Shown here in pieces: positions 25,529-34,806 of a stretch of DNA of 64,000 bases. Every line of letters starts with the position of its first letter. Within the stretch, counting starts at the first letter, position 1. A program made the position numbers and the translations under genes. The stretch is taken from the NCBI RefSeq assembly GCF_003217155.1, contig NZ_QJSU01000003.1, positions 124,001-188,000 of the forward strand, in the 5' to 3' direction. The stretch comes from Psychrobacter fozii (GTDB taxonomy: Bacteria; Pseudomonadota; Gammaproteobacteria; Pseudomonadales; Moraxellaceae). The notes under the pieces are model-generated. The model searched no databases, had not been told where the DNA came from, and saw nothing but the letters and a program-made list of their open reading frames with translations.

Positions 25529-27835
25529 TTAAAAACTTTGACGATGACGAATCTCAAAGCTCTGATGGATTGGCTTTTTGATATTGAAATCAAAGCCAAT
25601 GGTTTTTTGCGTAATCTCAACAATATCGTAGCGCTCAGTCAACTGCTCATCGAGCTCAAAGCGGGTAAAGTTGTTTGAGAAATACAACACACCATCTGAC
25701 GTTAAGCGATTCATGGCGCGATTGATAAGGGCAGCATGGTCACGTTGTACGTCAAAAGTACCTTGGAACTTTTTAGAGTTTGAAAAGGTCGGTGGATCAA
25801 TGAAGATAATATCAAACTGCTCGGTATTGTCTTTGATCCATTCGAAGATATCAGCAGCAACGAATTGGTATTTATTGCGGCTAACGTCCAAACCATTGAG
25901 TACAAAGTTTTGCTTGCCCCAATCTAGATAGTTCTGTGATAAATCGACACTGGTGACTTTTTTCGCGCCAGCCAATGCAGCGTGAACACTCGCTGTACAG
26001 GTATAAGCAAATAAGTTCAATACCGCTTTGCCGCGGCTGTTGTCCTTGATTCGTGCACGCATGTTACGGTGATCGATGAACAGACCGGTATCAAGATAAT
26101 CTGTAAAATTCACGTAAAGATAAGCGCCGTCTTCGCGCGCAACATGAAACTTGCCACGTTTTTCTGTGGTGTTCTGCTTGCTATATTGATCATTACCAGA
26201 CTGGCGTGCACGCGTTTTGATAAAGATTTGTTCGCGGTTAATACCGAACACTTCACGTATCCCCATCAATGCTAAGTTGAAGCGCTTTTTAGCTGTTTCA
26301 GGTGGGATAGTCTTTGGTGGTGCATACTCTTGCACATGAGCGTAGTCGCCATATAAGTCAATCGCGACTTTGAAATCTGGCAGGTCAGCATCGTAGACAC
26401 GTACATTACTGACGTTGTCTTTTTTCGCCAGTTTTTTAAGCTTGGCAAGATTTTTTTGCAAGCGGTTGATGAAGTCTTGTCCATCCTCTACTTCAATCTC
26501 ACGTTTTTCAAAGCGACTCACGAGGTTGCCCGTTTGTCCTGCAATCAAGGTACCATAGCGGAAATAAACGGTGATGGCACCATTATGACAACGCAACGTT
26601 TTTGGTTCTTTAATTGGTAAGATATCGACTTGTTCGACATGAGATGCCAGTATGCCAAGCATTGGATCAACACCACTACCGGCAAAGCTATCTTGCAAAA
26701 TAAGACCAATCGCTTGATATAATGGCTTAATCATTTCTTCATCACCCAAACGCTCACCATAAGGTGGGTTGGTAATGATTAAAGGATTGCTCAATCGACC
26801 ATCACTGACGAGGGGGCTTAGTACAGCACCCAACTGGTCAAGGGCGCGTGTCTCGATATCGAGCAGCGGCAGTAAATCTTGTAAGCCTGCGGCAATGATG
26901 TTTTTTTCTGTGGCGAGAATCGCGCCACTATCAGCGTCGAAACCTAAGATTAGCGGTAGGGTGTCAGGCTGCTCGTTTGCAATCTCCAACGCGTCGCGGA
27001 AACGTGTCTGTGCATCATTAATCATTTCTTGCCAGAGCACATCGTCATGATGCTGCCATTGATAAAAACCAAATTGATTGGCGGCTTTATCGATACCAAC
27101 CGCATAATCACAATGCATGAGTAACGCTTCAATGATGAACGTTCCAGAGCCACACATAGGGTCGATTAAGGCATTGTAGAAAGGCGCATTACCCTCTTCG
27201 TTCTTTTTATGCCAACCAGCACTATAAAGCAGGGCGGCAGCCAAGTTTTCTTTTAAAGGTGCGTCTGTCATGGCCACACGGTAGCCACGGCGATGCAAGC
27301 TGGTACCTGATAAATCTAAATATAGTTCAGCTTGTTTGTCATTTACGGTGGCAAAAATAGAAAAATCTGGATTTTTGCTATCGACGTTAGGACGGCTGTC
27401 ATAAACTTCATTGAAGGTATCGGCAATCGCATCTTTAATACGCAGCATGGCGAACTGCTGGCTAACGGCAACGCGCTTGTCTACAGAGAGACGAATCGCA
27501 AACGTTTGCTCCAAGCTAAATTGCTCAGTCCAATTAACCGATTTTGCCAAACCATAAATCTGCTCAGCCACGTCGTACTCGGCATTGATGTTTTTACGTT
27601 TAATCAGCATTAACACACGAGAGGCGACTCGCGACCAAAGGCAAATAGTATATAGGTCGCGCAAAGTACCTGTAACCGCTAAACGGCCCGTACTTTTGAC
27701 TTCGCTGGCAATACCAAAACTGGTCAGTTCGGTCTGTAGCGGTGCCTCAAGCCCATCGGCACAAGTGATGATAAGGTCAAGCGACAACTCTGGCGAAGCT
27801 GCTACTAAAGTTGAGGGCGCGGTTGTTTCGGTCAT
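25529..27835 (-). CDS. rlmL: Bifunctional 23S rRNA methyltransferase RlmKL
   Basis: A 768-aa fusion that makes m2G2445 and m7G2069 in 23S rRNA. The N-terminal half has a THUMP domain (about 60-170) and the RlmL methyltransferase, with DPMCGSGTFIIEALL (about 225-239) for SAM and NPPYGERLGD (about 355-364) as catalytic motif. The C-terminal half is RlmK, with NLFAYTCTASVHAALAGA (about 606-623) and FIDPPTFSNSK (about 677-687). Size and domain order are as in gammaproteobacteria. It has its own terminator and is divergent from the response regulator. Confidence 0.95.
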   Translation of the reverse strand: MTETTAPSTLVAASPELSLDLIITCADGLEAPLQTELTSFGIASEVKSTGRLAVTGTLRDLYTICLWSRVASRVLMLIKRKNINAEYDVAEQIYGLAKSVNWTEQFSLEQTFAIRLSVDKRVAVSQQFAMLRIKDAIADTFNEVYDSRPNVDSKNPDFSIFATVNDKQAELYLDLSGTSLHRRGYRVAMTDAPLKENLAAALLYSAGWHKKNEEGNAPFYNALIDPMCGSGTFIIEALLMHCDYAVGIDKAANQFGFYQWQHHDDVLWQEMINDAQTRFRDALEIANEQPDTLPLILGFDADSGAILATEKNIIAAGLQDLLPLLDIETRALDQLGAVLSPLVSDGRLSNPLIITNPPYGERLGDEEMIKPLYQAIGLILQDSFAGSGVDPMLGILASHVEQVDILPIKEPKTLRCHNGAITVYFRYGTLIAGQTGNLVSRFEKREIEVEDGQDFINRLQKNLAKLKKLAKKDNVSNVRVYDADLPDFKVAIDLYGDYAHVQEYAPPKTIPPETAKKRFNLALMGIREVFGINREQIFIKTRARQSGNDQYSKQNTTEKRGKFHVAREDGAYLYVNFTDYLDTGLFIDHRNMRARIKDNSRGKAVLNLFAYTCTASVHAALAGAKKVTSVDLSQNYLDWGKQNFVLNGLDVSRNKYQFVAADIFEWIKDNTEQFDIIFIDPPTFSNSKKFQGTFDVQRDHAALINRAMNRLTSDGVLYFSNNFTRFELDEQLTERYDIVEITQKTIGFDFNIKKPIHQSFEIRHRQSF

Positions 27836-28023
27836 ACGGATACCTGTGGGCTAAATTGATAATTAATGCACATCATAGAGTAAGATGTTTAACCGGCAAT
27901 TTTACCATATTTCAATAAGTTTAGTTTAAAAGCTATCTAGGATTATAAGATTGAATGTCACAGTAGTTAATAAACCAGTAATAAACTGGTAAGTTAACGC
28001 AATATTTGTTTTATACTAAAAAA

Positions 28024-28686
28024 ATGGAGACGATAACCACAGTAATCGTAGCAGATGACCATCCAATATTTTTGGAGGGTTTGATACTTTTGCTTGCACG
28101 TGTAGAAGGGTTGAATGTTGTAGGCCATGCGACTGATGGCGATCAAACATTACATCTAATAGAACAGTATGAGCCAGATATTGTCTTAATGAATGTCACC
28201 ATGTCTGGCATGAGTATCGAAAACATCATTCTCTCGGTCGAAAAGCAATCACTCATCACGCAATTGATTGCATTGACTACTGTCAATGATGGTGCTAAAG
28301 CAAAGCAATTACTCAATATTGGATTGTCAGGTTATGTGTTAAAAAATACGGCCTTTGTAGATTTATTAGCCATTATTAAGCAGGTTCGTACAGGCAAAAA
28401 ATTCATATCCCCGTCATTACTCGCTAGTCTGAAACCTATCACAGCAGAAATCAATAAACCCCAACTCACTAATCGCGAAATTGAAGTGCTAACCTGCATC
28501 GTAAAAGGGGATAGCAATAAAAAAATCGCGTGCGATCTTGGTATCTCACAGCGGACCGTTTGCTTTCACATGAGCAACTGCCTTAGAAAGCTAGAAGTTT
28601 CTAACCGTACACATGCCATAGTACAAGCAGTCAATCATGGGCTGATAGATATTGACTTAAAAGTATATGATTTGAAAAATGGTTGA
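28024..28686 (+). CDS. NarL/FixJ-type response regulator with a substituted phospho-acceptor
   Basis: A 220-aa protein with a receiver domain (about 5-120) and a LuxR-type helix-turn-helix (about 148-212; LTNREIEVLTCIVKGDSNKKIACDLGISQRTV). The acidic pocket DD (11-12), the Thr of ALTT and the Lys of GYVLKN are kept, but the phosphorylated Asp is Asn57 in IVLMNVTMSGM. It therefore probably works without phosphorylation. No histidine kinase gene is nearby. The ATG at 28024 lacks a good ribosome-binding site; a TTG at 28006 is the alternative. A convergent terminator follows. Confidence 0.85.
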   Translation: METITTVIVADDHPIFLEGLILLLARVEGLNVVGHATDGDQTLHLIEQYEPDIVLMNVTMSGMSIENIILSVEKQSLITQLIALTTVNDGAKAKQLLNIGLSGYVLKNTAFVDLLAIIKQVRTGKKFISPSLLASLKPITAEINKPQLTNREIEVLTCIVKGDSNKKIACDLGISQRTVCFHMSNCLRKLEVSNRTHAIVQAVNHGLIDIDLKVYDLKNG

Positions 28687-28732
28687 GCTGGATTGAAGAA
28701 GCGGTAGCACTAAATTGGAGTCTACATTAACG

Positions 28733-28769
28733 AATAAACCACCCATCATAAAATGATAGGTGGTTTATT
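28733..28769. terminator. Bidirectional terminator between convergent genes
   Basis: AATAAACCACC-C-ATCAT-AAA-ATGAT-AGGTGGTTTATT is a long stem with one bulge, A/T-rich on both flanks. Confidence 0.75.
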
Positions 28770-28851
28770 AATTGATAATTAACGTCTTCAAAATTCTATG
28801 ACTTCTCCATTACTCTCTTGTCAGGTTTCTCTAAAGAGTTATAGATCTATT

Positions 28852-30165
28852 TTAGAATCGTTTTAGAGTAGCGCTTTTTTTCATTGACATAGATTTAGGC
28901 TGAGCTTTAGATTCCACTTTGACTCTAGCAATCTCTTTCTTACCATCACTAATGACGAAGCTACCGGCACTACCATTAGAGCCAGACGACTTGTTTCCGC
29001 CAACTTGCCAATTAACCCAATAATCAGCAGATTCGCATGTTTGGGGGAAGAATTTGTTACCACCATTAAAATATGTACCTACTTGTACACGATACCAGTT
29101 GTTCGGTTTCATGTCATAACTTGATGAAGTATTACCATGATTTATAGGATTAGTGATGTGGAAATTGGTATAAAATGCGTCAATACTAGTGCCCCAACCT
29201 GGTGACGTAGGTACGGGTGAACCTAATGCACCTGGTCCTTTATCATATATAGTCCATTTGGATATCAATGCATTGATAGGTGGCTTCATGCTATGCACAT
29301 AGTTCAAGTAGCTTTGCATCTGATTGTTAAATTGTGATGTCGCTGAGAAATTAAGACGATATTTTGCATTTGATCCGCCACCGGGTTGAAATACCGGGGT
29401 TAATTGTCGAATGATAGCTTCTTCATTGATGGGTGGGCAGCAGTTATCAGCAGGTATATTAATGACGACATCATCAAAATCTATTGGAACCAAATCACCT
29501 AAATTTGTAGCCTCATCAAAAATTATGGGACCCGGTCCAGTACCGCCATCGCCATCGTCAGCACAACCTTTGATATTGACAAAGGCTTCATCAAAATTCA
29601 TTGAATTATCCATCGCTATGACTAATGAATAAGTATTACCTGCTTGTACTTGGCCAGTGTAAGACACCAAAGTCCAAGGGTCTGTGTGAGAGTTACCACC
29701 TGAGAGAGCGACAGGGTTAGATTGACCAACGATTGAACCAGTAAATCCTGTTCCGTTACGCAAGGTGACAGTAGCGTTGCCTCCACTATCGCCTCTTGTA
29801 GAAAAGTAGCCACCAAAAGTTGCTTCACCAGTACAGGATGATGTGAAAGTTTGATAGAAGTCATTACTTCCATTAGTAATATCAAGATAATGTCTAATAG
29901 TCCCTGACGCAGTACCCGATGCATCACTCCGAGGGCCATCTCCCGTGGAATTAATGCCTTGGTTGGTTCTGATGACGTTTGAAGAATTACCCGAACCTAA
30001 TACCCAAGGAGTAATAGGGTGACCTATATGGTTGCCAAACCCACTGGCAGGCGGACTTAGCTCAAAGCCTCCATTAATCAGTTGATTTGCAAATGCTCCC
30101 GTTGTCAATATTAAACTAGCACCAGCTATGCTCAAAGCTTGAGTGAGTCTTAATTTGATTTCCAT
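28852..30165 (-). CDS. Secreted protein of unknown function with a jelly-roll-like N-terminal domain
   Basis: A 437-aa protein with a Sec signal peptide (about 1-26, ending GAFA). Residues 27-200 begin NQLINGGFELSP and run through glycine/serine/asparagine-rich strands up to VNIKGC. NGGFE openings are typical of carbohydrate-binding or DUF642-like jelly-roll domains. An acidic Gly/Pro linker (DDGDGGTGPGP, about 203-213) follows. The C-terminal part (about 240-437) is unrecognised and ends in a basic tail (KSMSMKKSATLKRF). No catalytic motif or sorting signal was found. It may bind polysaccharide outside the cell. Confidence 0.7.
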   Translation of the reverse strand: MEIKLRLTQALSIAGASLILTTGAFANQLINGGFELSPPASGFGNHIGHPITPWVLGSGNSSNVIRTNQGINSTGDGPRSDASGTASGTIRHYLDITNGSNDFYQTFTSSCTGEATFGGYFSTRGDSGGNATVTLRNGTGFTGSIVGQSNPVALSGGNSHTDPWTLVSYTGQVQAGNTYSLVIAMDNSMNFDEAFVNIKGCADDGDGGTGPGPIIFDEATNLGDLVPIDFDDVVINIPADNCCPPINEEAIIRQLTPVFQPGGGSNAKYRLNFSATSQFNNQMQSYLNYVHSMKPPINALISKWTIYDKGPGALGSPVPTSPGWGTSIDAFYTNFHITNPINHGNTSSSYDMKPNNWYRVQVGTYFNGGNKFFPQTCESADYWVNWQVGGNKSSGSNGSAGSFVISDGKKEIARVKVESKAQPKSMSMKKSATLKRF

Positions 30166-30277
30166 GCGCAGAACTCCCTGTCAGTAATCAATTGATTATG
30201 CCCCTAGATATTTTGTCAAACCTATTCAACGGTCTATTAGTATCTGTTTGCAGCATAACAAGGATTTATCAAAGATG

Positions 30278-30299
30278 TACCTGTAGATATCTACAGGTA
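30278..30299. promoter_or_regulatory. Perfect 22-bp palindrome upstream of the secreted-protein gene
   Basis: TACCTGTAGAT|ATCTACAGGTA is a perfect palindrome with no spacer. It is 112 bases before the start of the secreted-protein gene and past the MscS stop. It lacks a T run, so it looks more like a dimer-binding site than a terminator. Confidence 0.5.
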
Positions 30300-30410
30300 T
30301 AGAGTTAGGGCATGTCATCAATTAGCAATGTAATAAACAGTCTATTGAGTGCATAATTTTTTTATTACGCTAACAGAACAGCCATAAACTATTATTGGTT
30401 TTATTTGATA

Positions 30411-31619
30411 TTAAGGCTGAATGTTGTTTTCAGGCTGAGCATGGTTGTCTGGTGCTACCCGTTGTGTCGTCGTTGCAAAGGGTTTAGTCGCTATGGGATA
30501 GTCGACGTCTTTTGGCATCAGCAAACGCATATGTGGATAAGGCGTTGAGATGTTTGCTGCATCGAAAGCGCACTTGATATCTTCTCTCAAATGTTCTTTG
30601 ATTTTTGGCATACGTGCCACAGCTGCTGGTTTCACCCAAAACCGTACAATAAAGAACACACCATACTCACCAATCTCTGCTACGGTGGCCGAGGTTTCAG
30701 GACGGCTAAGTACCACCTCAGTGTCGGTCAGTACTTGCAAAATCTCCTTACGGGCAGTGTCAATATCATCTTCGAAAGCAATACGTACACGAACATCAAA
30801 GCGTATAAAGTTTTTGGAGGTTAGGTTAATCACTTCGGAGGAGGCAACATTAGAGTTTGGAATAATGACAGTGATGTTGTCTCGAGTCAGAATGTGAGTG
30901 GTACGTAAGGCGATGAGTACCACACGGCCCTCATTCTCATTGATATGAATCCAGTCGCCAACTTGAAAGGACTGCTCAAGTAAAATAGTAATACCAGCGA
31001 TAAAGTTAGCAAGCGTCGATTGAGCAGCAAAACCGACTGCTAAACCTACAATACCCAAACCCGCTACTAGTGAGACGATATCAAAGCCAAACTGCGCCAT
31101 AACACTGGCAAGTCCGAGTACCAATAGCAGCACGGACAAGATATTTTTAAGGAGCTGCTCTATGGAGGCGTTGAGGCCATAATGCTGTAGCACTCTGTGA
31201 ATGATTTGTCCCGAGGAGGCCCAGAGCACATAATAGATACCGGCCCAGGTACTGGCCTTTACCGTCGCTTTGATGGTATCTGGTTCAAAGTAAATCTGAC
31301 TCATAATGGCGATTAAACTGGCCACAACCCATATATAACGTAGCACTGAGCGAACAATTTTAGTTCGACGCTCATTTAAACGTATCTTTGCTTTGCTTTG
31401 CTTGAGGATATAAATAGCCAACCAATAAAAAAACCCTAATACCGCAAGCAGTATTAGGATTTTGATGCCAGTACTTGCCAGATCCACTGCTTGAGATGAC
31501 CAGTCAAGTGACTCTTCATCTGCAGATCCACCAAGCGCAAGATAGAGGCTAGTATGGAGATCACGTATGATCTCTTTGAAAAAATCAGTAATACTAGCGA
31601 TTGGCATTTTTTGGTCCAT
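30411..31619 (-). CDS. MscS-family mechanosensitive ion channel
   Basis: A 402-aa inner-membrane protein. Four or so hydrophobic helices (about 50-75, 90-110, 128-145, 158-180) lead into the pore helix VAGLGIVGLAVGFAAQSTLANFIAGI (about 186-211). The cytoplasmic vestibule follows with FQVGDWIHI and TIIPNSNV-like ITVIIPNSNVASSEVINLT (about 255-273). It releases solutes on hypo-osmotic shock. The C-terminus has a short extension rich in Pro, Asn and Gln. The start is uncertain between 31619 (MDQKM) and four codons later. Confidence 0.9.
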   Translation of the reverse strand: MDQKMPIASITDFFKEIIRDLHTSLYLALGGSADEESLDWSSQAVDLASTGIKILILLAVLGFFYWLAIYILKQSKAKIRLNERRTKIVRSVLRYIWVVASLIAIMSQIYFEPDTIKATVKASTWAGIYYVLWASSGQIIHRVLQHYGLNASIEQLLKNILSVLLLVLGLASVMAQFGFDIVSLVAGLGIVGLAVGFAAQSTLANFIAGITILLEQSFQVGDWIHINENEGRVVLIALRTTHILTRDNITVIIPNSNVASSEVINLTSKNFIRFDVRVRIAFEDDIDTARKEILQVLTDTEVVLSRPETSATVAEIGEYGVFFIVRFWVKPAAVARMPKIKEHLREDIKCAFDAANISTPYPHMRLLMPKDVDYPIATKPFATTTQRVAPDNHAQPENNIQP

Positions 31620-31758
31620 GCAGATTTTGGTATATGCAAAGTATTTAACATAAGATATAGGATTATAAGTTACCTTAAATCATCAGTGCAATCAAACACA
31701 AGAGATGTGCTGATTGACACTGAGTATACCTGTTTTGCAGGTGCGGCTGAGCTGATAA

Positions 31759-33249
31759 TTAAGAGCTATTTTTCTGAGTATCTTGATACTGATAAGGTAT
31801 CTCCATTTTATGCTGTACATCACGTAAAGCAGTGCGTAGACCTTCCAATATCGTTGGGTGATAAAAAGGCGTGTCAAGCATGTCTTTGACACTCAAATCA
31901 TTGGTAATCGCTGATGCCAAAATATGACCAATATATTCAGCGTCAGGGCCCACCATGCTAGCACCTAAAATCTTATCCGTTTTTTTACAGCCATAGATAT
32001 GTAATAGACCACAATTGACGCCCATCACACGACTACGGCCTTGATTGTCAAAGCTGACGCTGCCGATCACATGCTCTAGATTTGAGTCTTGTTGAATTTC
32101 TGGTAAGGACATACCAACATTGACGATTTGCGGTGAGCAAAACACGATAGAGAAGGGTGTGGCGGGCGGGCGAATATAGGCATTTTCTTCGTTTTCGCAA
32201 ACCATACTTCCCGCACTATAGCCTTCATCACTGGCCACATGTAGCAATGGAATATGTGTGTTGGCATCACCCACAATATAAACGTTTGAATCACCAATCT
32301 TGCCTGTTTTTTTACTCAAATATTTTGGGCGATTTTTGTCATCAAGTTCGACACCTAGGTTTTCAACGCCTAGCTGTTTGATATTATTACGGCGTCCTGT
32401 TGCGACCAGTACGTATTCACCTTGCCATTGTTTCGACTCGCCAGCACTGTCTTCATAATCAATAAATGCTGCTTTATGCTCTGCATTTGTCTGGGTACCG
32501 ACGTTATTAATCTCACTACCCAAGTGCATGGTTAACTCACCACTCAGGCAATCAATCGCTTTGTTATTGATATCGTCATCTTTGAGTCCGGCAACACGTT
32601 TGACTCGATTGAATAATGTCACGTCCACGCCCAAACGTGTCAACGCTTGAGCTATTTCTAACCCTATCGCACCTGCGCCAACGACTGCCATTGACTTTGG
32701 TAAATCTGTGAGCTCAAAGACACTATCAGAAGTGAGTATCGTATCGCCCAGCTTATCCGTCCAACCGTCTGGAATGAACGGAGAGCTACCAGTCGCGATA
32801 ATGATTTGCTCTGCCTCGATTAGTTCATCATTGACTTCGATAAGCCCCTGCTTATTGATATGAGCACGACCATCTATCTTCTTATCGTCAGGCCATCCCT
32901 CGACTTGCTTTTTGATGTAGCTAGCAAAGTGATTGCGCTCATCACGGACACGCTGCATGACTTGCTTGCCATCTATCTGAACGGTAGCATGAACACCAAA
33001 CTTAGCAGAACTTTTAGCATCATGAGCACGCTCAGCGGCTGCAATCAACAGTTTGCTTGGCATACAGCCGACTTGGATACAAGTGGTTGTCCAAAAGCCA
33101 TCATTGATAATGACAATGTCGTCATGAATTTTGCTGGCTTGGCGAAAGGCATTTTGACCAGCGGTACCTGCACCGATGACGGCTACAGATACTTTGCGAG
33201 TGACTTTGGGTCCTGCATTATCAACACCAGTCTCAGATTGTTTATTCAT
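31759..33249 (-). CDS. Dihydrolipoyl dehydrogenase-like pyridine nucleotide-disulfide oxidoreductase
   Basis: A 496-aa flavoprotein. FAD-binding GAGTAGQNAF is at about 26-35 and the redox-active disulfide in CIQVGCMPSKL at about 57-67. NAD(P) binding uses VVGAGAIGLEIAQAL (about 188-202). The C-terminal dimer-domain His lies in FYHPTILEGL (about 469-478), where family members have His-x-x-x-x-Glu. It has the length and order of Lpd/mercuric-reductase-like enzymes. No pyruvate or oxoglutarate dehydrogenase gene is nearby, and there is no lipoyl domain, so the physiological disulfide is unclear. Confidence 0.85.
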   Translation of the reverse strand: MNKQSETGVDNAGPKVTRKVSVAVIGAGTAGQNAFRQASKIHDDIVIINDGFWTTTCIQVGCMPSKLLIAAAERAHDAKSSAKFGVHATVQIDGKQVMQRVRDERNHFASYIKKQVEGWPDDKKIDGRAHINKQGLIEVNDELIEAEQIIIATGSSPFIPDGWTDKLGDTILTSDSVFELTDLPKSMAVVGAGAIGLEIAQALTRLGVDVTLFNRVKRVAGLKDDDINNKAIDCLSGELTMHLGSEINNVGTQTNAEHKAAFIDYEDSAGESKQWQGEYVLVATGRRNNIKQLGVENLGVELDDKNRPKYLSKKTGKIGDSNVYIVGDANTHIPLLHVASDEGYSAGSMVCENEENAYIRPPATPFSIVFCSPQIVNVGMSLPEIQQDSNLEHVIGSVSFDNQGRSRVMGVNCGLLHIYGCKKTDKILGASMVGPDAEYIGHILASAITNDLSVKDMLDTPFYHPTILEGLRTALRDVQHKMEIPYQYQDTQKNSS

Positions 33250-33342
33250 AGTATTCTCACATTATAGAGGCGGTAGCCTTGAATGCTTTTATTGGTATTT
33301 GGCACCGCGTTATTATTGTCGTTATTGTCAGCGCTTATTTTA

Positions 33343-33422
33343 AAGTGACTTTGTATATAAGTAACTTTATATATAAGTGACTTTATATAAAAATGGTTTT
33401 ATACAAAAGTAACTTTATATCA
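33343..33422. repeat. Short degenerate tandem repeat (about 16-bp period)
   Basis: About five units of AAGTGACTTTATATAT-like sequence follow one another (variants AAGTAACTTTATATAT, AAATGGTTTTATACAA). They lie between the Lpd-like and peroxiredoxin genes, and no gene is present. Confidence 0.65.
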
Positions 33423-33471
33423 TTTATGACTGTCGTGATTTATGGCTATATTGGTTAAGAGGCTATGTTGA

Positions 33472-33969
33472 TTAAGGTGCTAATATTTCAAGCAACCGTT
33501 CGGTGTAGCCTTTGGCACGTAGATTGCGCTGAGCGTGAGTTAGGGTGCCATCCGTATCGAAAACAAATGCGGAACGGACTAAGCCGAGCGTTATTTTCCC
33601 ATACATATTTTTTTCTTTAATAACGTCAAAGTACTGACACAGTTTTTCGTCAGTATCACTAATAAGCGCGATGTTTAGGTCTTGTTTAGCGATGAATTTT
33701 TCGTGAGACTCAACGCTATCACGTGAGACACCGATGATGTCATAGCCTAGTTCATCAAAATCATTGAGATGAGCGGTAAACTCTGTCGCTTGCGTGGTAC
33801 AGCCAGGCGTATTGTCTTTTGGATAAAAGTAAAGAATGAGTCCTTTATTGGTATTGCTGATCATCTCTTTTAAATTTATCTCGTCATGGACGAAGTTGCC
33901 ATCTAGCTCTCGTACTATCGTGACTGGGAACTCAGGTAGTGTGAGGTTTTCTGTGGTTGGCTTTGCCAT
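33472..33969 (-). CDS. bcp: Bcp/PrxQ-type peroxiredoxin
   Basis: A 165-aa thiol peroxidase reducing H2O2 and organic peroxides. The peroxidatic Cys is in YFYPKDNTPGCTTQATEF (about 47-64). The arginine and YGKITLGLVRSAFVFD (about 124-139) complete the active site. The usual resolving Cys of Bcp, five residues after the first, is not present (PGCTTQATEF). However, the Cys in DEKLCQYFD could serve. AAGGACTTTATA precedes the ATG. Confidence 0.88.
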   Translation of the reverse strand: MAKPTTENLTLPEFPVTIVRELDGNFVHDEINLKEMISNTNKGLILYFYPKDNTPGCTTQATEFTAHLNDFDELGYDIIGVSRDSVESHEKFIAKQDLNIALISDTDEKLCQYFDVIKEKNMYGKITLGLVRSAFVFDTDGTLTHAQRNLRAKGYTERLLEILAP

Positions 33970-33995
33970 TATAAAGTCCTTATTAATTTTGATGA

Positions 33996-34102
33996 TATAG
34001 TCAACCCTCTATAAAGGAGTGACAGCGTTAACCTCGCTTGACGTATCACATATACATCTGCAATCGGTTGCCTTGTCTCTTCTTTAAACTGAATCAACTA
34101 TA
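33996..34102 (-). repeat. Dispersed intergenic repeat, family R1, full-length reverse copy
   Basis: Read on the minus strand it begins TATAGTTGATTCAGTTTAAAGA and ends TATAGAGGGTTGACTATA. It matches the 15001-15106 copy throughout, with several substitutions. It sits in the leader of the peroxiredoxin gene, 26 bases from its start. Confidence 0.8.
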
Positions 34103-34193
34103 TATTGGCTGTATTTAGTTATCGTATTCTTATTATAGGGGGATTCATTAGAATTCATAATGAGTTTTACATTTTACTTGTCTATTCCCAACA

Positions 34194-34220
34194 AAAAAGA
34201 CTGGTAATGACCAGTCTTTT
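34194..34220 (-). terminator. Terminator of the small periplasmic protein gene
   Basis: On the minus strand AAAGACTGGTCATTACCAGTCTTTTTT forms an 8-9-bp stem with a T run; it is 22 bases after the stop. Confidence 0.8.
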
Positions 34221-34241
34221 GTATGTTCAGCAAGTTGCAGG

Positions 34242-34571
34242 CTAAGCAGGTTTTTGTGGCTGCTTTAAGTCTAAGCCAACGGTGCATTGTTGCAGCTCTT
34301 TTTGCATTTTTTTGACATAGGGTAGGCCAGAAGGGTCTTTTTTATCTTGCGCGTAGCTTTCTATTTCCCACATTTGACCGATGGTCATGTTGCTACGGAC
34401 GTCAATGGTGCAATTACACAGCTTGGTAGCAGTGCCTTTATCCGCGACTTTGTATTTGACCGCACCATCAATGCAAGTATTGATATTTTCTTTTTTGATA
34501 TCAGCAGCGTTCGCTTGTGGCATCGCAAAAATAGCAGCTAGAGCTAAAGGTAATATTGGTAGTAACTTCAT
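34242..34571 (-). CDS. Small periplasmic protein with four cysteines, unknown function
   Basis: A 109-aa protein with a Sec signal peptide (about 1-22, ending PQANA). The mature part of about 87 residues has Cys in NTCIDGAV, LCNCTID and QQCTVG. These give an isolated Cys, a CxC pair and a late Cys that could form two disulfides. I recognise similar unannotated products in Moraxellaceae but no function. ATG at 34571 is chosen because AAGAGG lies 7 bases before it and the signal peptide begins there; the same frame extends to 34688 without support. Confidence 0.7.
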   Translation of the reverse strand: MKLLPILPLALAAIFAMPQANAADIKKENINTCIDGAVKYKVADKGTATKLCNCTIDVRSNMTIGQMWEIESYAQDKKDPSGLPYVKKMQKELQQCTVGLDLKQPQKPA

Positions 34572-34806
34572 AAACATCCTCTTACAGGTGGCATCAGTTT
34601 TTATATTTTGTACGCAAAACACTAATAGTTGATGATTGATATGGACACTTGTGTCTTTCAATAAAGGCAATCGCCCATACCATAGCAAGTATATTGACTA
34701 AAATACAATGGCGACATGCTGTGTTAATGCAAGCGAATGTTGCGCTAATGTTGAGCACTGCCATTATTTAGTATGAATCTTAATAAGACTCAGCTTATAC
34801 TATTTA

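Noticed and set aside
26272-27613. Several open frames opposite or out of frame within rlmKL
   Set aside because: The RlmKL frame is continuous with all motifs; the others are low-complexity shadows.
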